A DNA stretch of 64,000 nt, from contig CATNEN010000039.1 in assembly GCA_950097015.1 (NCBI GenBank), positions 5,968,501 to 6,032,500 of the forward strand, in the 5' to 3' direction. Below are positions 17,946 through 31,400 of the stretch, piece by piece. The stretch's first letter is position 1, and the number at the start of each line of letters is the position of its first letter. The DNA comes from Macrostomum hystrix (taxonomy: Eukaryota > Platyhelminthes > Macrostomidae). Both the position numbers and the translations under genes were made by a program. Below the pieces are notes generated by a model that saw only the letters and a program-made list of their open reading frames with translations, was not told the origin of the DNA and made no database searches.

Positions 17946-19394
17946 TTGATACATTTTGAAATTATAGTATACTGTCAACATTTTTATTTATTGGTCTGCA
18001 ATATTACATGCAGCTTATGAAAATCTAATTTTGTTTACTGCACTTCTAGCCAATCTTAAGTTTTTTTCATTATTAGTCTGCAGAAGAATAGGAGTCAGTG
18101 ACGATTCTAATTGTACTACTTGTAATCACGTAATGCTTCTTACAGTTCTTATGCTGCAAGTGGATCTACATATGAATTATTTGAAGATAATGCAGTTTAA
18201 ATAACTTGCATGTGCGGTGTATCGGAGCTCCACGGAATTAATAGGCCAGTATAAATCCGACATAAGGCGGAGCAGAATATTGTACGCTCGGATATTCAAT
18301 ACATGTATAGTTTCTAGACATTGACCGAATTAGCTGGTCACTAGTCGCTAGCTAGCGAAATGCCGCTAGGGCGCTAGCGGCTCTCTAGTGGCATGCCGCT
18401 AGCGGTCAGAGAGTGGACCATGTGACAGTTGACGCAAGCGGGCCGTTGGAGGCAGCCTCTAGTGGCCCGCTAGAATTTTTCCCAGTGGGAGGCAAGCAAT
18501 TGCACCCTTATAGTAGACATTGCAACCAACTTGTCACCGTCCGTTGCCATGCCACCTGCTGCAGGTAGCAAGCCCCCATTTTGCCGTTGCCAATAGATCA
18601 CCTTATAATATCACATGAACAATATGATCATCTAATTACATGATCTTGATCTTCAATTATATCAACATCATCAGCTAGGATCTTTTTATTTCTGATTTCC
18701 TAAATTGTTCTTTTAGTAGTGCGGCTGAAAGACTTTTCCTAATTTTTTCAGTGTTTCTGAGTAAGCCGTTTCCTAAATTTTCTGTTAGTCTAGTGCAAAT
18801 GGAGCAAGAAAAGTTAAAAAGGAGGCATTTCTCTAAATAAAGTGCTAATAGTCAACTTTCATATCATCAATCCGGAAGTAAAACTATAAGAAACAAATCA
18901 CTATTATTCCAAAAATCTGGTTTATATTCCAAGCTTAAATAATTTCCCAACCAGATTTTTCACTGAACGCTATTATATGATTTTTATGATACGAATTTTT
19001 TGTTGTTAAAGCTTCAATGTTAAAAAGCTTTCTTAAAAACTTCTGTTAAAAATTATTGTTATCTTCATCGCGCACACTCTCTTTTTGTGGGTATGTGTTA
19101 ATCGAGTTAGTGCTTTCTGAATTTAATCCGCTGGCCTTGGCCTAGTAACAATCGGTTCTGAATAAGACTTTTGGCTCTGCACTTATTTTATATTGTCTTC
19201 TATCTGCTACAGCCCCTACATGTCATGTGATGTGATTGTTCCTGTTATTTAGACGTTTTAGCTTCCTTACTTGTATTTTGTTTGGTCCTGCGTTTTAGCT
19301 GACAAGCTAGGTGATAGTGAAGACCAAAATACGTTTTTTGAAGAAACCTCATTCGAAAATAGTAATTAGATTTCTGTCTTTGTTTTCTCAACAG
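17946..19394. other. Intergenic region upstream of UBR4
   Basis: AT-rich with no exon recognised. Around 18340-18480 there is a GC-rich patch of short palindromes (gccgctagcggc-like words around GCTAGC). A good acceptor (tgttttctcaacag) ends at 19394, 87 bases before the UBR4 ATG. Confidence 0.5.
19393..19394 (+). promoter_or_regulatory. Candidate 5' UTR or spliced-leader acceptor for UBR4
   Basis: A strong pyrimidine tract plus ACAG lies 87 bases upstream of the likely start codon, with no obvious partner donor nearby. It could receive a spliced leader by trans-splicing or end a 5' UTR intron. Confidence 0.35.
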
Positions 19395-19427
19395 AAAAAA
19401 TAATAGCCAGGCAATTGGCTAATGATA

Positions 19428-19456
19428 AACAATATAGCTAGCTAAGCTATATTGTT
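19428..19456. repeat. Palindrome just upstream of the UBR4 start
   Basis: 12-base arms (aacaatatagct / agctatattgtt) with a 5-base spacer, 26 bases before the ATG at 19482. In RNA it would form a hairpin in the 5' leader. Confidence 0.7.
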
Positions 19457-19481
19457 AGACGACTTATCCATCGTCTGATAG

Positions 19482-22400
19482 ATGGTCATGGAGCGTAAAA
19501 GGGATTCAAATATCCTGATTCCCTTGCTATTAGATGAAGAGCGTTCACTGCAAGAGTTGTGTTCTGCTTTAATGATATGGTAAGTAGTTCGCTAGGCATG
19601 CCTGTGTTTCAAATTTTATTAATTTATTACAGAAAAAAATTCATAAGCTATCAACTAAACCTAAACTTTTTCACATTGCTATATTTTTTATGAAGTTATG
19701 TTTTAGAAAGTAGGCATTTTTCAATATATTCACAATATGAATATAATCTCATTCAAGTCCTTAGTCTTTCAAGTTGTAAAACTACTTATAAGTTTTAACC
19801 CAAGTAGCAAGTATAGGTAATTAATCATGATGTGTTGCCATTTATATAGTTATGCTTATTTTAAAAGAACAGAATTGCAAAAAATATTTTTGTTTTTGCT
19901 GACAAAATTAAAAACTTGTCTGTCTAGTTATATTGGAATCGGTATATATATTAGTATTACTATTATTATTAAATATCTAAGAATTCCATATAGATTTTAA
20001 ACTTTTTGTATGTCTATTTTAATTATATGGTCCAAAGCAAGATAACCTAAAAGCAAAACCTTGCGTAGCTCTTTGCAATAGTTTGTTTTCATTTGTAAGA
20101 TTATTTAGCAATTTAATATAAAACATTATTTAGAATATGACACGACCATTTTTGTAGAAATGATTTTTATAAGCTAACTTCCTACTTTTGTTGAGTAAAT
20201 ATTTCTATAAATTATGTGACATTAGCCAGTAAGCGAAATAGCTAATAGCAAGCTATTTTATTCAAAAGCAGTTTGTGTCATATTTTTTTGTTTGAGTATG
20301 GGCAGATTTAAAGTTTAGTCGTTATTGCCTATCTAATAATATGCTGTAAAGCTCAACCTAATTTTGTTATTTTTTGTATCTTATGTTTTATGTTAAAAAT
20401 TCATATATCCTTTTTATTTTTTAGGGACTGGAGAAACTACTTTGATAAATATCTTCTAAAAAAGGAGCTACTGATTGTTGCTAGTCATGAGCTCTATGAT
20501 TCAGCTCTCAGAGGTAAGCACTGTCTGTCAGTATCATCAAATAAAGCATGTGCTAAGCCAGTTTTGTGATATGTATTATCTTGGTATTTCAGCAACCACT
20601 GCTGACCTGAAGACAATCCTACCTGCTTTCGTCGTGGTTGTGAACAACCTAGTTAAGGTTCTGTCACCTCAAACTGACTTTGTAAGTTACTACTTTCATT
20701 TTGAATTTGCATTCCTGCTATTATTTTACCTTATGCAATATTCTTCTATACCTGAATTGATATGCTTTTTGTTCCCACAGGAGGATATTGTTGCGACCCT
20801 CAGTCTATTGTGCCGCGGCGTTGGTGGCCTGTCGATTGGCGACCTCACAGCCTGCAAAACTGCAATTGCCTCGGCGGCCATCGTCCAGCCAGCATTGCCA
20901 GAGGCTGCCGCGGCTGCTGTCACCTGGCCAAACCTGACGGGCCGATTGGATCGAGATACTCGCGTTTACAGCAGCGCCGTGGAAGAGTTTCTTGCCGGGC
21001 CAGTTGAAAGCGACATTACCGCGGCTGCCGCAGGCGCAGCGGCGACGTCCGCCTCAGACGCCACGGCTAACTTTGAGTACGCCGACGATGCCAATCCGAC
21101 GGTTCGCGCTGCTGTGCTCGCGCGCTGCCGCGTCGCAACTGCCAGCGCCGGCGCCGTCGAACGCCTGCTGGCCTGCGCCAGAGCCCAGCTGCGCTGCCTC
21201 TCCAGCGGCGGCGCCAACCTCTCATCCTTTGTCAGCGATGATGCAGAATCAGCCGCTGCCGCTAGTAAGCCATCGCCGCAGCTGCTTGAAGAGCTTAAGC
21301 TTCTAGATCGCATGGTGTCGCTCAGCGTCTGTGTTAGCGCCACTCCCGCCGGCGGCCTGGCCACGGTGCAGCTGGTCGAGCTGGCTATAGCCGCCCAATC
21401 TGCCGCTTTGTCCGCCTGGGCAAGCCGACCAGACTCGGAGCAGCAGCAGTCCAGCAGCTCAGCGGACGAAGTCGTCACTGCTTCATCTGGCGAAACCGCA
21501 ATCGTTTCAACGCTTCTGTCGACTGCGTGGCGCATCGCTGACCGTCTGTTGGAGCCCGCAAGTTCCGCAGGCCAGGACAGCCTCGGCGCTGACGGTGCTG
21601 TTTTTGCTCGGCGCAACTTGCGATTCGCCTGCGGAGCTCTCGGCCTGGCTCGAGCTGTCCAGCTGATTCAGCGGCGTCAATCGCGGCAGCTTCTAAGTTC
21701 CGCCGGCCTGCTGACGATGTCGCGCTCCCTCGAGGCCCTGCTCTCCTGTCCAAATCTGTTGCTGACGACCTCCACTGCCGGCTCCTTGCCGGCAGAATCC
21801 GCGGTAGCTGAGCTTCAGCCGCTAGATGCTTATCACTCGCCCGAGCGGCTTCGCTGCCTACTAGCTAACGCCGCTCCGTGCCAGTCGCTCATGGAGCTGC
21901 TCGCTCTGCAATTGCACAACGCACTAGAGAATGCTCAGCAGCAGCAGCAGCAGACTCCGCTAGAGCAGCTTCATAATGCCAAGCAGCGGGCAGCTGCGGC
22001 TTCCAGAAGTCTGGCTGCGCCGTCTACCTCCTGCTCTTTGTCCTCTTGTGCCGGAGATTCTTCGTCTTCTTCAGAAGACAGCGACTCCACTGGTGGCCTT
22101 CTTTTTGGCAATGTTTTCGACGAACCTAGCAGCGATAATCAACAGAAGCAGCAGAAGACAAAGTCGCAGAGGCAGCAGCAGCAGCCGTCTGTAACCCAAA
22201 CTGCTCCGTCAGCACAGCCGCAGCCATCCGAGCAGTTGCTTGTTGTCGAGCAGCTGTCACAATTGATTGCTTGTCTGTCGCGCCTTCAAAGTCCCGCTAT
22301 TCGTCAACAAAAACAGGTTTCAAAGGCGGCCACCGCCATGGGTGAGGCATCATTGTCCCCATCGACCATTGCTGGCATCCTCGCCGACTTTGACGCGTTG

Positions 22401-25400
22401 CCATTGGCCTTCGGCCAACTGCAGCCGGCGCTCTCTGCCGCGTCGGCCGCTTTTCATCGCTGCCTTCACACCTTGCTGACTGAGTCCGCTACCGGCCAGA
22501 AGGCCGAATTTCGAATCGATTTGGCCGCCTCCATCGGTTTTCCAATCGATGATGAGCCCCCCAAAATGACATTGCCATTGCGCGCTAGTTGGCGCACACT
22601 TTCAGTTGCCGCCCAGCTAATTTTCCTGCGCCTGGAGGCTAGCCGGGCCAATGGTAGCGAGGATTGCAAACTTCTAGACAGCATCTGGCAGCGCCTATTT
22701 GACACTATGACCTCCTCCATGCTGGCGAAGGACTCTGATCTGCTGCATGATTGGCCGGGGCATTCCAGCGGCGGCGGGTGCGACCTCGGACCGGAAGTGG
22801 CCCAGCTCATGCAGCTGCTGTTCTTTGCTCGCCAGCAGCGCCGTGAAGCGCTCACCCTGACTGCCAAACTATTTTGCCAACTGGTGGCTGCAGTGACTAA
22901 GCAGAGCTCAGCGGCACAGCTCCGCAATCCTCTCCCACTGAGTCGACTTTGCCTACTTATGTCCTCCTTTGTGCAGCACTACTACGATCCACCAGATGCT
23001 CTGATGCGCCAACTCAAGTACGCATTCTTCGGCCAGTTTCTGAAGCCTATTTCAGCCATGCCCAATTCTTCGGCATCCACATTTGTCGCTCAGCTAGCCG
23101 ACGCCGCTTCAGCTTCGATTGTTGGCAGAGGTGACGCTGCCACTGCGGCAACCCTGGCCGCTGTAGCCGCCGGCGATGACTCGGCAGCGACGCGGCAGCT
23201 TTTTTACGAATTGCCGCCGATTCCGTCTCCAACAGGTGTTGGCAAGCCGGACAGCCTGGCTCTGGACTGCCTGACGTCCAACCCCGAGACTTATAACCAG
23301 TTCTACGCGGCCTGCATGGACTTGCTCCGCATAGCCGGCCGGGTTGTTGTATCTAGCGGCTCTGGCGGAGATGAAGAAACTGTCCCCAGTGTAGTTAGTG
23401 CGCGCGCACTTGAATACCACTGGCGCTCGGCCAGCCGCCTAATTCAACTGCTGCCGCCGTCTCTCGCCTTCTTGCGCAACTGCGACTCGGGCGGCTTGGA
23501 GCCGCCAATCGGTGACATTTTGGCCGATCGGTTTGATCTGTACTCCGCTGCCCAGCTGAACAGTCGGCATTGCTCAACTAGGCGCCAAGTGTTCGCTCAT
23601 CTGGCCAAGTCGGCCGGTCTAGACTGGATTGACGCCTTGTTCAAAGAGAAATTGTCCGCCTGCGGCACCCTGGCGGCTCTGACTGCCTACGTTGAGAATT
23701 TTGCTGGCGATGTGGAACCCGCGGAGTCTGTCAGCTCTGACGGAAACCCGCTATCATTGGCCATGCTAGACGCCGTCCTAGCCTGCCTGGCAGCTGTGCT
23801 GGCCGATCTGAGATCAGCCGCCGTTGACGAAGAGTCTGAAGCCACCAGCTCAAACAGTCGTCGGCTCGTGTCTGCCTCTGGTGGCCAGGTAAGCAACTTT
23901 TCGTGTTTCATAAAGAATTAGCGCTAATAGTAGCGTAAGAAGCTAAACTGGCGCCAGACTTTTTAATAGTTCCCAATTAGTATCCTCACTAGCAACATTA
24001 TACGTCTCAAACACTACTCTATCGACTCAAACACTACTCTATCGACTCAAACACTACTCTATCGACTCAAACACTACTCTATCGACTCAAACACTACTCT
24101 ATCGACTCAAACACTACTCTATCGACTCAAACACTACTCTATAGACTCAAGCACTACTCTATAGACTCAAAAGCTTCCCTGTCGACTCAAACGCTTGTAT
24201 AACGATTCAACCGCTTCTCTGTCGACTTTAAGTTTCTCTTATCGACTCAAAAGCTTCTTTATTGACCCATGAAGACTCAAAAGCTTCCCTATTTAAAGGC
24301 TTGCTCATAGCTATGAACTTAGCCACTCAGTACTAATACCTAGCACTGGTGGACTACTTTTCAGATAGTGGCCATTGTTGATTCTGCCGCCGATTCGGTG
24401 TCCGCAGTGCGCGCATGCGCCGAGCGCCTACTATCGCCGCTGCTAGCCATCGCCGAAGCCTGCGGCCGACGCGTTGTCGACTGGCTAGTACAGCGCGGCA
24501 GTCAGCACCTGAACCTGGAAGATTATGAGCTTCTCCTTTGCCGCCGCCTTTTGGCCATCCTGTGCGGCCCCGGCGGATTCAAAGCCGCAGCCGCCCGTCT
24601 GCCGGAACACGTCAGCCAGAACATGGCCGCCTACGAGGCCCTGGATGCCAGTCAGCAGCAGTCGGCGGCAGCCACTCCGGCTCACGTGCTGATGGACCAG
24701 ACAGTGCTGCTGCACCTAGGTGAACCGTCTAGTGCAGCCTGTCTGCCCTACAAGCGCCTGCTGTGCAGCCTGGGCCGCCTACTCAGTTCCTTGCGGCCTT
24801 GGTGGTCTCAGGCGCCAACGACACTGTCGCCAACATCAGCGCAACTGCAGTCTCGCTTAGCCGCTATTAGAATTGGCTTTGCCTACAGGCCCGTTCACGA
24901 TCAGGTGTCCGATCTGATGGCCGAGTTGCGGCCAGTTGCCATGGAAACCCCGGCCTCGCCTGAGGACCTCCTGCTGGCCCACTGTCTGCCGCGCCTATTG
25001 CGACTGTTTGCCAACGAGGACGACTACGATGTTGATGCGGCGGTCGGCTTTGGGATTGAGGCAGTCTTGCCAGCTGAGGGCCGGCATCATCCAATCTGGC
25101 TGGCGATGCAGCGGGACACCATCGCCCTCATGACATCCATGCTTTCATCGACTGCCTCTGCCGCGCGCCTACTCGAAGCCACATTCTGTCCGCGGCCTGG
25201 CAGCTTGGCCGCTGTGCTGTTCGGCTCGCCCGACTCCCTGGCATTCTTCAATCGCCTGCTGGCTCGACTGCACGCGCTACCGCAGTCGTCGGCATCCACA
25301 ACTGGCGCAGAAAATGACGAAGAGGACGGCATCGGCGGCGAGGATCAGTCGCTCCGAACGCTTTGCAAATCGCTTGCCGCCGCTGCGGCCGATGCCGACG

Positions 25401-28400
25401 CTGCTACAATTCAGCGCTGGCTGGTCAGCAAGCTAGAGGCAAAGTCTGGCGGCGATATCTCCCGCATAACTGAGCTGGCTCAATTCGCCGAACTTATCAT
25501 TAAAGAGTCGTCAACTTCTCGACGCAGACGCTTGCCTGCTCTGCTGCCGCATCGGCTGCTGCGCGAGTTGGCCTCGGCCTGCAGCGCGGAGGTTCTTCGC
25601 GGCGCTCAATTCCCTGCCTACCTGGGTATCCTGGTCAGCCTGGCCTTCGCTGACGCCGGCTCCGGGCACGAGTTTGTCGCAGCCCAATGCCTCGATTGGC
25701 TGGGCCAGGCGACTTGCGTAACAGACCGCCCGCTGCCCGACGCTGCGGCCTCTGAGATGCTGGCCTACCTGCGCGACCTGCTGGCTGTGCTGCTGGCGCA
25801 GTCGCGCGGCAAATCCAAGCCTGCTCAGCGAAGGGGACACGGAGCCTCAGAAGAATCAGGTAAATCTATTGCACACCTTGCACATATTCTGCCACCAGTC
25901 TGCTGTATTTGGGATATACTCCCCATTAATTCCATTAGATCTGCGACATTGGATTTTTATCCAATTTATACCGCCTCACATTATCCGTAATTATCCCTTC
26001 ATTTAGATCCCCTCTCACACAGTTCCCAATTATCCAATTACCCAATTAGTTTTTTAACTAAATTTTATCGAGTCGCTTTTACTACGAGTAAGATAATTGA
26101 TTGTTCAAAAACGTAAACACTATTGTATTTAGAATGCTAACCTACCTTAATTTTTATGTATTAGTTTGTTAAAAAATATTAGCGCATCTGTCTACTGACT
26201 AGTAGACTGGAAGGGTTTTTCGATTTTTTATTTTCGTTCCTATCTGCACTGTATTCCACTAGAAAAAACCAGCGAGTTCACCCCTGATCGGGAAGAAGAC
26301 AATGTCGATGAAGCTGGTGGCGACTATCCTGAGGACGATGATGACGTCGAAGACGTCGAAGACGTCGATGATGAAGAGGCCGCCGAGACAAACTATGATG
26401 AAGACGACGAGCCAGATGCCGCCGAGGACGACGAGACCGCGGCCGGAGTCACTGAAGAGGAGGACGAAGAGGAAGAAGGGGAAAGTGCCCAGGAAATGCG
26501 CCTGTGCACGTACACCTACACGGCTAAGGAATTTCACGACCAGCACTGGTACAACTGTCACACCTGCAAATTCGTTGACGGTGTCGGTGTCTGCTCTGTG
26601 TGCGCCAAGCTGTGCCACCGCGGCCACGATCTCACTTATAACAAATTCGGCGCTTTCTTCTGCGACTGTGGCGCCAAAGGCGATGCCTTCTGCAAGGCGC
26701 TCAGTCACAGATCCGCTTCTGCGGCCGTCGCTGCCGCCGCCGCGCCCCCGACGCGACCGGCTAGGAAATCCGGCTCCGCAGCCGCTAGCGCCGCCGCCGC
26801 TGCTCCGCCTGCTTCTTCTAAACGGCATCGCCATTCGCAGCAACAGCAGCAGCAGCAACCGAAGCCACAGGCTCCAGCTTCCGCTGGCGCGCCGTCACCG
26901 CCGCCGCAGCATTCCACCGTGTCTTCGGCCACTCGATCTGCCGAGTTTCGCCGCCAAATCGAAGCGCATCGAGACGCTTTGTTCGACCTGCTGCTCCGCC
27001 CGGAAGCTATCGGCCTTATTAATCGCCTGCTCAGCAGCCTCTCTGAGCCGCTGCTGGAGGTCTACAAATGTCGGGCCGTTGGCAACGCTGGCTGGATCGA
27101 AGCCGCCTACGACAAATTTTACAATGGAGAGAAAATTATCTCCGTGCAGTGCGAGGATTTGCTGGTTAGTTGCCTGCGCTGAGTCTAGTTTGCTGAACAC
27201 GTTTCCTAATATTTTATCACCAACAAAAAAGCCAAATAAGTTAGAAAATTGCATCGCCTGCACCAACTGCATCGCATGCGAGTTACAAAAATGGTATCGA
27301 AGTAACTGTACGTTTGTACAGTTTGTAAATGAAATACATCAGTCAGTTCTGTTTTAACTCATAGTTTACAATTCGAATGCTTCTTCAACCACTCAAACGC
27401 TTCTCTGATGACTCAAACGCTTCTGCAGCAACTCAAACGCTTCTCCAGCGACTCAAACGCTTCTCCAGCGACTCCAACGCTTCTCCGACGACTCAAACGC
27501 TTATCCAACTACTCACGCTTATCCAACCACTCAAACGCTTATCCAACTACTCAAACGCTTATCCAACTACTCAAACGCTTATCCAACTACTCAAACGCTT
27601 ATCCAACTTCTCAAAATCGAACAAAAAACGAACTTCAGACCTCCGGCATCCAATGCGACGACGGAGTATTTGACAAGCTGAAGCTTACCTACTCCGGTGA
27701 GGAGGGCCAGCAGCTAAAGGCTCTCCTAGCCAATCACAGTCTGGCCAGGGTGCCGCTGGCGCCTCTATGCGGTCGTCAGCGCGATAACCTCATACTGGCT
27801 GGCGATCAGGGTCGCGTCACGACAGTGTCGCTGAAGTCCCTCGTCAGTCAGGCTGTCGGCATGCACAGCGCTGTCGAAGAGGAGGAGCTACAGGTCGGCG
27901 GCAGAAAGAACGGCGCCAAGAAGGCTGCATCGGCAGCCGCGTCGACTCTGAAGCGCAAACTATTGTCCAACCCCATCGACTGCGCTTCTCTGCACTTTCA
28001 GGTGCGATAACTTGGAATTTGCATCCAGTCTAAGGATAGATTTTTACATTACACTTAACCTAGCTGGGTCAGGCGTAGCGTCTCATGGACTGTAAATCTG
28101 TACAGTTCGTGTAATGAGACGGATCCAAAATTATAATCCTGGTATTTTATGCTTTGTCATTTCTTTAGTGACCATTTTTAGAGTGAACTGGCTGAGCAAT
28201 TAACGCGTTTGCCTCTAGCACCAAGGTACCTGAGCTCGATTCCGCGGCGAGGCCACATTTTTTTGGGGCGCAGCCGCGGAGAGAAGGTTTGGGGGCCGGT
28301 CGTTCAATTTACGCCCTTAAGTTACCAACCTTAATGTCTGATAATTAGAAAGTCACAAGGGAGATGTACACCTGTGTGAGTGTGTACTCAGGAGTCAGCG

Positions 28401-31400
28401 AAATGGGCAGAGTTGCCTCCTCGCTGTCTGCGGGTCTAGTGTCTCCAAATGATGTGCCAGTGCTCACAGCCCTGCTGTAAATATTTAATTTATTAATTAA
28501 CCGGCGATACTTTTTAGTCCTTTGAGAGGGATTTTAACAGCTAAATCCTTACTTTTCTATTTTTAGTAGTGTAAAGGGGTATCTATCACGAAGCGCTTTA
28601 TAATACATGGTGAATTACCGCATTATCAAAGGTGATTCACATTGCTCCAAATCCTGCCAACGACTCCGTGGTGTCCGTCTGCGGCCTGCGCGAGTGTCGC
28701 CTTCTCACACTGAGCCCGAGTGGCACCATCCAGGATTTGCTGGTTGTGACCACCGCGCTTGAGTCCAACACTCACATCATAAAATCCATCTGGCTGCCGG
28801 GTTCACCATCAGAATTGGCCATTGTCACTCCCAACTGCGTCAAGATCTTCAACACGGCGATCGATGTCATCAGTCCGCAGTACTACTTCCTCATTGCCGC
28901 TGGCAGCATTCGCGACGTCACGTTCATCGGCTCCGCCGCTGGCGATGGGCCCCGCCTATTGGCCATGTCCTCCAGCGGTGCCATCTACAGCCAGAAGCTC
29001 GAGCCAACCTGCGCAGCTGAGAGCATCGGTGCATTCACCATTGCCACCTGCTTGGAGTTCGCCAATCAGCTGCCCGGAGTGCGCGGCAGCGGCGGCTCTC
29101 CGGACCAGGTGAGGAACAGGACCGGTAATTCGACCCATCCATGACCCGACAGCTGTAAAACCCAACTGGCATCTGTCAGCTGATACCCCTCACCCATCTA
29201 GGATCTGTCAGCTGTTAACCCCTCACCCATCTAGGATCTGTCAGCTGTTAACCCCTCACCCATCTGGGATCTGTCAGCTGTTAACCCCTCACCCATCTAG
29301 GATCTGTCAGGTATTAGCCCCTTACCGTCTATGATCTATCAGCTGTTTAGGCCTCACTATCTATGGTCTGTCAGCTGTTTAGGCCTCACTATCTATGGTC
29401 TGTCAGCTGTTTAGGCCTCACTATCTATGGTCTGTCAGCTGTTTAGGCCTCACTATCTATGGTCTGTCAGCTGTTTAGGCCTCACTATCTATGGTCTGTC
29501 AGCTGTTTAGGCCTCACTATCTATGGTCTGTCAGCTGTTTAGGCCTCACTATCTATGGTCTCTGCTGTAAGTGAAATTGTAACTTTGTCTATCTCTTTGT
29601 CTAACACCAAAATGTTATGCTTCTGACGCGGCCTTTGACTCTGTGCACTTTTACAGAGCCGCGGCAAAGGCGGAGTCTCGTTGCACTACAGCGCCCCCCT
29701 GGGCGTCCTGCTGCACTCGTACACCTGCGGTGCCTCATTCTGCACCGCCGTGCCAACCACCCTAGCCGGCGAAATCGAAGGCGGCGGCGGCGTCCTAACC
29801 GCCAGGCATCATCGTATCGATGCTGACAGCTCGGCCAGTTCCAAGCCGGCCGCTCCTCTGACCGCCTGGCGCGACGTGCCCGGACATCCCGGCCTGCTGA
29901 GTGCCGTCAGGATTAGCAGCCTGGCTCCTGTTCTCATCAGCCTAGAGCCCGAGCTCATCACTAGCCTCGACCTGCACACTCCTGGCAACGGTGGCGGCGG
30001 CAGCGGCCGAACCAACCGATCAGCCGGCTTCCTGTGCGCCCGGGTGCCAACGGACGCTGGCGATGACGAGACCACCAGCGATTCGGCGCGCACCGTCTGT
30101 CTGACCTTGCAGGAGGATGGCGCCGTGCGATTCTACTTTGTTTCTAGCAGCCGGACTGGCCACTGGCTGCAGCCCGAGTTTTATCCCAGACTGCCTTCGG
30201 CCCTGGCCTCGTGGTCTGCAGTTCGCGGCGCAGCTTCCACTGATTCGGGAACTCGTTGGCTGGTGAGTTTTGCCCGATTAACTCGGTACCGCAGCAAGCG
30301 GCATTGTTTAAAGTGTCTCTTTTTAAAGCTACTTAGCTTCAAAGCTTTCACAGAAGTGTGTTAGCCCCCCACTACTTAAAAAATACTTCAAGTTCCGGTG
30401 TGCTCAAGTCGTGCTAGTCTCACTCCTCATTCCAGCTGTTTTCCTCAATCATTGTGCTCAAATACCGTATCATTGTGCTCAAGTACCGTATAATTGTGCT
30501 CAAGTCCTGTATCATTGTGCTCAAGTCCTATATCATTGTGCTTAAGTCAGGCCTCATCTACTATGCTCAAAGCTACAGCTTTAAAATGTTCACATCTTCC
30601 TCAGGCTGAGCGAAGCGGCCAGTCTCGCCCGGGTGCCAAGTCAAGAGCCTCCGGCGCTGGCGGCGTGGCCGCGTCCAGCTCTCATGGCGCCGACGATCCG
30701 TCCGGCTCCACCAGCCTGCCCGTGGACTTCTTCGAGAATTGTCAGGAGGACAAATCAGTGGAATTCGGCGGGCCTGACTTTCTGCATTGCTACACAGCGC
30801 AGCGACTCAAACAGCGCCTGTCAACCCAGGGTGACTACATTGCTTGCTCAAAATCTACCGGCGGTGAGCTTACTATTAAGAATCCGCGGCCAGCCCAGTC
30901 GGCCATAGTCGGTATCCGTGTTCACCTGGGCCTACTGGGCCTGGAACGGGTGCCGGTGTCGCTAGAAGTGCACGGCCGAGTGGTGCCAGTCCGCATGTCC
31001 CGACCGCGCTGGTTTGACCTGCCCTTCACCCGAGCCGAAATCCTGGCCTCCGACTCTGAGGTGTCGCTTAAATTCGGCCCCAGCGCTGACGCCGACGCCG
31101 TCACTATTATCGACGCTGTGAAGGTGTACGTGCAGGCCAAGTCGGCGCTGCGCTGGCCGGCGGACGCCGGCGCTTCGGCCGCATCCGGAGCCGCTCCAAC
31201 AGCCGCTCGGCAGGACCAGCAGCTCAAACTGGTCGGCGCGGAGGCTTTGTCCAGTCTGTCCGGGTTGGCCTCGCCTGAACCGGCTCCAACCAGCCGGGAC
31301 CGGGTGCTGCTGCTCGGCCTGGAGACCGCGGGCAGTCTGGCCGCGTTGGCGGTCGGCAGGCGGACGACGCCACAGTTGCAACAGAGACTGCCACTGCTTC

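Noticed and set aside
20966-21616. 216-codon minus-strand open frame
   Set aside because: Antisense shadow of the GC-rich UBR4 exon 4; no codon or motif support.
28182-28260. Functional tRNA gene
   Set aside because: A- and B-box-like motifs are present but acceptor-stem pairing is not, and the same head plus non-tRNA body recurs in intron 21, which marks a SINE.
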